Of a stretch of 38,884 nucleotides of DNA, positions 36,479 to 38,884 are shown piece after piece. The DNA comes from Pseudomonadota bacterium. GTDB lineage: Bacteria > CALINM01. Positions within the stretch are counted from its first letter, which is position 1; every line of letters starts with the position of its first letter. The notes under the pieces were generated by a model, which saw only the letters and a list, made by a program, of their open reading frames with translations, had not been told where the DNA came from and searched no databases. The stretch covers positions 1 to 38,884 of the forward strand of contig JAOAGA010000007.1 in the NCBI GenBank assembly GCA_026415985.1, given 5' to 3'. The position numbers were made by a program, and so were the translations under genes.

Positions 36479-36605
36479 ACTATCACCTCCCTTCTTTATT
36501 TTTAATAACTGACGGGAGGAATAAATTTTTTATCCTTAACCCGTCTCGGTAGGCTCCTATAAAGATTTAAACACTTTTGTGTACCTACTTTCTCAGACCA
36601 GGCGG
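36479..36605 (-). ncRNA. Ribosomal protein L10 leader
   Basis: The 127 bases between rplA and rplJ fold like the L10 leader. GTCT pairs with AGAC, an asymmetric internal loop (GAGAAA opposite CG) fits the L10-binding kink, and GTAGG pairs with CCTAC above it; ACAC-AAAA-GTGT forms a further hairpin. Downstream, CCTCCC (36519-36514) can pair either with GACGGG (36545-36540, as part of CCCGTC) or with the rplJ Shine-Dalgarno GGGAGG (36491-36486). The pairing was read by eye and no folding energy was calculated. Confidence 0.75.
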
Positions 36606-37310
36606 TTATTTAAACATGGTTCTTAAAGGAACTGGGTCTAATTTGATTCCTGGTCCCATTGTGGAACTAATTGTGCACTTTTTTAAATATATTCCCTTAC
36701 TTGTTGCTGGTTTAAGTTTAATAACCGTCTCTATGAGGCTTTTAAAGTTTTCAATCAAAGCTTCTTTGGAAAAGGATTTTTTTCCGATTGGTGCATGCAA
36801 AACTCCAGCTTTATCAACTTTAAACTCTATTTTACCGGCCTTTAAATCCTTAACAGCTTTAACAACATCAAAGGTAACGGTACCAACCTTTGGATTTGGC
36901 ATTAACCCTCTCGGTCCCAATATTTTCCCTAACTTACCTACTAACCCCATAATGTCTGGAGTTGCAACCGCTTTGTCAAACTCAAACCATCCCGATTGAA
37001 TTTTTTCAACTAAATCTTCCGCTCCTACATAATCTGCCCCTGCATCTCTTGCTTCCTTTTCCTTTTCACCTTTGGCAAAAACAAGAACCTTCACACTTTT
37101 TCCTGTTCCGTGTGGAAGAACCACCGCGCCTCTTACCATCTGATCGGAATGTTTCGGATCAACACCTAAATTTATGGCAACTTCTATTGTTTCGTCAAAA
37201 TTTGCATAGGCAAGCTCTTTTACCTTGTCAAAGGCTTCATCGATTCCATAAAGCTTTAAAGGTTCGTATTTTTCTAATGCCGATTTATACTTTTTTGCTA
37301 ACCTTGTCAT
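36606..37310 (-). CDS. rplA: 50S ribosomal protein L1
   Basis: L1 binds 23S rRNA at the exit site and represses the rplKA message in many bacteria. The sequence shows the family pattern throughout, for example [19 protein letters not shown] and [17 protein letters not shown]-like [21 protein letters not shown] choose the ATG of [10 protein letters not shown] (234 residues) instead of the TTG six codons upstream, because AAAGGAG lies five to eight bases before it and the TTG overlaps the rplK stop region. The length then matches the family. Confidence 0.97.
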   Translation of the reverse strand: MTRLAKKYKSALEKYEPLKLYGIDEAFDKVKELAYANFDETIEVAINLGVDPKHSDQMVRGAVVLPHGTGKSVKVLVFAKGEKEKEARDAGADYVGAEDLVEKIQSGWFEFDKAVATPDIMGLVGKLGKILGPRGLMPNPKVGTVTFDVVKAVKDLKAGKIEFKVDKAGVLHAPIGKKSFSKEALIENFKSLIETVIKLKPATSKGIYLKKCTISSTMGPGIKLDPVPLRTMFK

Positions 37311-37320
37311 AATCTCTCCT

Positions 37321-37746
37321 TTAATCAACTATTTGTATCCCCATACTTTTAGCTGTGCCTTCCACTGTCTTTATGGCAGCTTCAAGGCTATCGCAGTTTA
37401 AATCAGGTAATTTAATTTTAGCTATTTCAACAACCTGATCCTTTTTGATCTTACCTACGGTATCTTTTTTAGCTTTAGATGATCCCTTTTCTAATCCTGC
37501 ATACTTAAGAAGTAATATTGAAGTTGGTGGTGTCTTTGTAATAAAAGTAAAACTTCTGTCTGCGTAGATAGTAATCAGGGCGGGGATTATCATCCCTTCC
37601 TGTTTAGCAGTAGCCGCATTAAACGCTTTTACAAACTCCATTATATTTACACCATGCTGTCCTAACGCAGGACCTACCGGTGGGGCTGGAGTTGCCTTAC
37701 CCGCTGGTAATTGAATCTTGACTTGAGCTATTACCTTTTTTGCCAT
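37321..37746 (-). CDS. rplK: 50S ribosomal protein L11
   Basis: L11 binds the GTPase-associated centre of 23S rRNA and is needed for stringent-response signalling by RelA. The N-terminal domain contains [20 protein letters not shown] and QHGVNIMEF; the C-terminal RNA-binding domain ends with [17 protein letters not shown]. The length of 141 residues is standard. GGGAG lies shortly before the ATG. It sits 43 bases after nusG and ten bases before the rplA start. Confidence 0.98.
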   Translation of the reverse strand: MAKKVIAQVKIQLPAGKATPAPPVGPALGQHGVNIMEFVKAFNAATAKQEGMIIPALITIYADRSFTFITKTPPTSILLLKYAGLEKGSSKAKKDTVGKIKKDQVVEIAKIKLPDLNCDSLEAAIKTVEGTAKSMGIQIVD

Positions 37747-37789
37747 TTATATTCTCCCAGTTTGTTATTGATTAATTTAATCGAAAAAA

Positions 37790-38326
37790 TTAAGTCTTTT
37801 CTACTTGATGAAACTCAACTTCTACAGGTGTAGATCTATTAAAAATGCTAATATATACTTTCAATTTACCGCTATCAAAGTTGACTTCATCAACAACCCC
37901 GTTGAAATTAGCAAAGGGACCATCAATAATCCTGACAGTGTCATTCTTGGAAAACTCGATTTTAGGTTTAGGCTTCTTAACCCCTTCCTGCATCTGGGTT
38001 ATAATTTTTTGGACCTCTTCATCGCTTAAAGGCATTGGCTTTGTCCCCTTTTCAGGGCCTACAAAACCTGTGACCTTAGGAACTGATTTTACAATGTGCC
38101 ATGTATCATCGTTTAATTCCATCTGAACAAGAATATAGCTGGGATAAAACTTTCTTGTACCGATCTTTTTTCCAGCTTTACCTTGCTCAACAACCTTTTC
38201 AACGGGAATTAATATTTCACCAAACAGATGGCCTAACTTGGAGTTTTTAATCTTTTCCTCTAAAAGTTGTTTTACCCTGTTTTCATAACCAGAATATGTA
38301 TTAACTATATACCATTTTAAAGACAT
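37790..38326 (-). CDS. nusG: Transcription elongation/antitermination factor NusG
   Basis: NusG binds RNA polymerase through its N-terminal domain and Rho or ribosomal protein S10 through its C-terminal KOW domain. The NGN domain begins KWYIVNTYSGYENRVKQLLE, and the KOW domain has DTVRIIDGPFANFNGVVDEV (about residues 125-144). I choose the ATG of MSLKWYIV (178 residues), which lies one base after the secE stop; the ORF-track start is a TTG inside secE. Its position between secE and rplK is the classic order. Confidence 0.96.
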   Translation of the reverse strand: MSLKWYIVNTYSGYENRVKQLLEEKIKNSKLGHLFGEILIPVEKVVEQGKAGKKIGTRKFYPSYILVQMELNDDTWHIVKSVPKVTGFVGPEKGTKPMPLSDEEVQKIITQMQEGVKKPKPKIEFSKNDTVRIIDGPFANFNGVVDEVNFDSGKLKVYISIFNRSTPVEVEFHQVEKT

Positions 38327-38327
38327 C

Positions 38328-38528
38328 TTAACCAACCATCCAGTTCACTAATTTTGCCAAAACAAAATCTACTATTCCTAAAAAGATCCCTAAAATAATC
38401 ATAAATATTATAACTGCATAAGAAGCCTTAATTGTCTCTTTCCTCGGTGGCCATGTTACCTTTTTTAATTCGACAATAGACTCTTCAATAAAAGACTTTA
38501 GTTTAACATAGATCTCTTGTATTTTCAT
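38328..38528 (-). CDS. secE: Preprotein translocase subunit SecE
   Basis: SecE is the small clamp subunit of the SecYEG channel. This is the short single-helix form of 66 residues: an amphipathic stretch with the conserved VELKKVTWPPRKET (about residues 19-32), followed by one transmembrane helix (about 38-60). It starts 26 bases after the tRNA-Trp gene and ends two bases before nusG. Confidence 0.94.
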   Translation of the reverse strand: MKIQEIYVKLKSFIEESIVELKKVTWPPRKETIKASYAVIIFMIILGIFLGIVDFVLAKLVNWMVG

Positions 38529-38554
38529 AATTCCTCATTATTTAAGTTTTAAAG

Positions 38555-38628
38555 CAGGACAGGAGGGATTCGAACCCCCAACCCTCGGTTTTGGAGACCG
38601 ATGCTCTAGCCGTTCGAGCTACTGTCCT
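38555..38628 (-). tRNA. tRNA-Trp (anticodon CCA)
   Basis: The acceptor stem AGGACAG pairs with CTGTCCT, followed by the discriminator G; the CCA end is not encoded. The anticodon arm TCGGT-CTCCAAA-ACCGA shows the anticodon CCA, and the T arm has the usual GGTTCGAATCC core. Tryptophan tRNA between rpmG and secE is a common arrangement next to tuf in bacteria. Confidence 0.95.
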
Positions 38629-38637
38629 CCAAGAATA

Positions 38638-38787
38638 TCATTTGCCTTCCTTGTGTAAAACATGAGTTTTACAAAAGGGGCAAAATTTTTTTACCTCTAA
38701 CTTTTCTGTATGTTTCTTTTTATTCTTTGTTGTGGAATAATTTTTTCTTTTACAACCTGTACAGGATAAATGAATTATCTCTCTCAT
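38638..38787 (-). CDS. rpmG: 50S ribosomal protein L33
   Basis: This gene is too short for the ORF track. The 49-residue product starts [20 protein letters not shown] and ends THVLHKEGK. Four cysteines (9, 12, 36, 39; CTGC and CPFC) form the zinc ribbon of the C+ type of L33. GGAGAG lies about eight bases before the ATG. It is placed between tuf and tRNA-Trp, as in many bacteria. Confidence 0.95.
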   Translation of the reverse strand: MREIIHLSCTGCKRKNYSTTKNKKKHTEKLEVKKFCPFCKTHVLHKEGK

Positions 38788-38800
38788 TTAAGTTTCTCTC

Positions 38801-38884
38801 CTACTCAATTACTTCTGTAACAACACCGGCACCTATGGTTCTTCCACCTTCACGAATAGCAAATCTAAGCTCCTTCTCCAACGC
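38801..38884 (-). CDS. tuf: Elongation factor Tu, C-terminal end (partial)
   Basis: The last 27 residues are visible before the window edge: ALEKELRFAIREGGRTIGAG, then VVTEVIE and a TAG stop. This is the highly conserved end of domain 3 of EF-Tu, which brings aminoacyl-tRNA to the ribosome. The rest lies outside the window. It is followed by rpmG after 13 bases. Confidence 0.96.
   Translation of the reverse strand, partial: ALEKELRFAIREGGRTIGAGVVTEVIE

Noticed and set aside
1-38884. CRISPR arrays, insertion sequences, prophage or integration sites
   Set aside because: I saw no regularly spaced repeats, transposase or integrase motifs, or terminal inverted repeats; tRNA-Trp shows no duplicated 3' end in the visible sequence.

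Overview
The window is AT-rich DNA from a Gram-negative bacterium. The envelope genes (lptC-lptA-lptB and a PilQ secretin with PilMNOP) imply an outer membrane with lipopolysaccharide and type IV pili. A CooC-type CODH maturation ATPase, pyruvate phosphate dikinase and a small diheme c-type cytochrome suggest an anaerobe, perhaps of the Desulfobacterota/Nitrospirota kind. The sequence alone does not fix the phylum. Coding density is very high: most neighbouring genes overlap by 1-11 bases or lie within about 25 bases. I see no mobile elements, CRISPR arrays or phage genes, so this is core chromosome.

Layout. (1) 1-3827, plus strand: the tail of an unknown gene, then pilM-pilN-pilO-pilP-pilQ, the alignment complex and secretin of the type IV pilus. 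(2) 3849-5609, minus: a B12-binding radical SAM protein of unknown substrate. (3) 5672-8754, plus: lptC-lptA-lptB-rpoN, the LPS export bridge and ATPase followed by sigma-54, closed by a strong bidirectional terminator. (4) 18748-8814, minus: ntrY-ntrX-recO, then glyQ-glyS-ppdK from what looks like its own promoter. (5) 18796-26440, plus: a beta-CASP metallo-beta-lactamase RNase, an MscS channel with a cyclic-nucleotide domain, ispG, proS, pyrF and rlmB, then a small membrane protein with a diheme cytochrome. (6) 38884-26435, minus: tuf (partial)-rpmG-tRNA-Trp-secE-nusG-rplK-rplA-rplJ-rplL-rpoB-rpoC, the classic transcription/translation cluster, with a cooC-like gene attached after rpoC.

The most notable observation is pyrF. 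Its zero frame stops before the phosphate-binding GRP motif, but the -1 frame continues the family sequence exactly, from a perfect C CCA AAG slippery heptamer to a stop that overlaps the rlmB start by ATGA. This is either a sequencing indel, a fresh mutation or a programmed -1 frameshift. Other points: an NtrX-like regulator whose AAA+ domain has lost the GAFTGA loop and the Walker B acid; divergent promoters that appear to share a palindromic -35 box and to start transcription at or next to the ATG; a possible Shine-Dalgarno-sequestering switch in the L10 leader; and the cooC gene in the rpoBC operon. I found no clearly new multi-gene system; the candidates are regulatory or decoding features within otherwise conventional operons.
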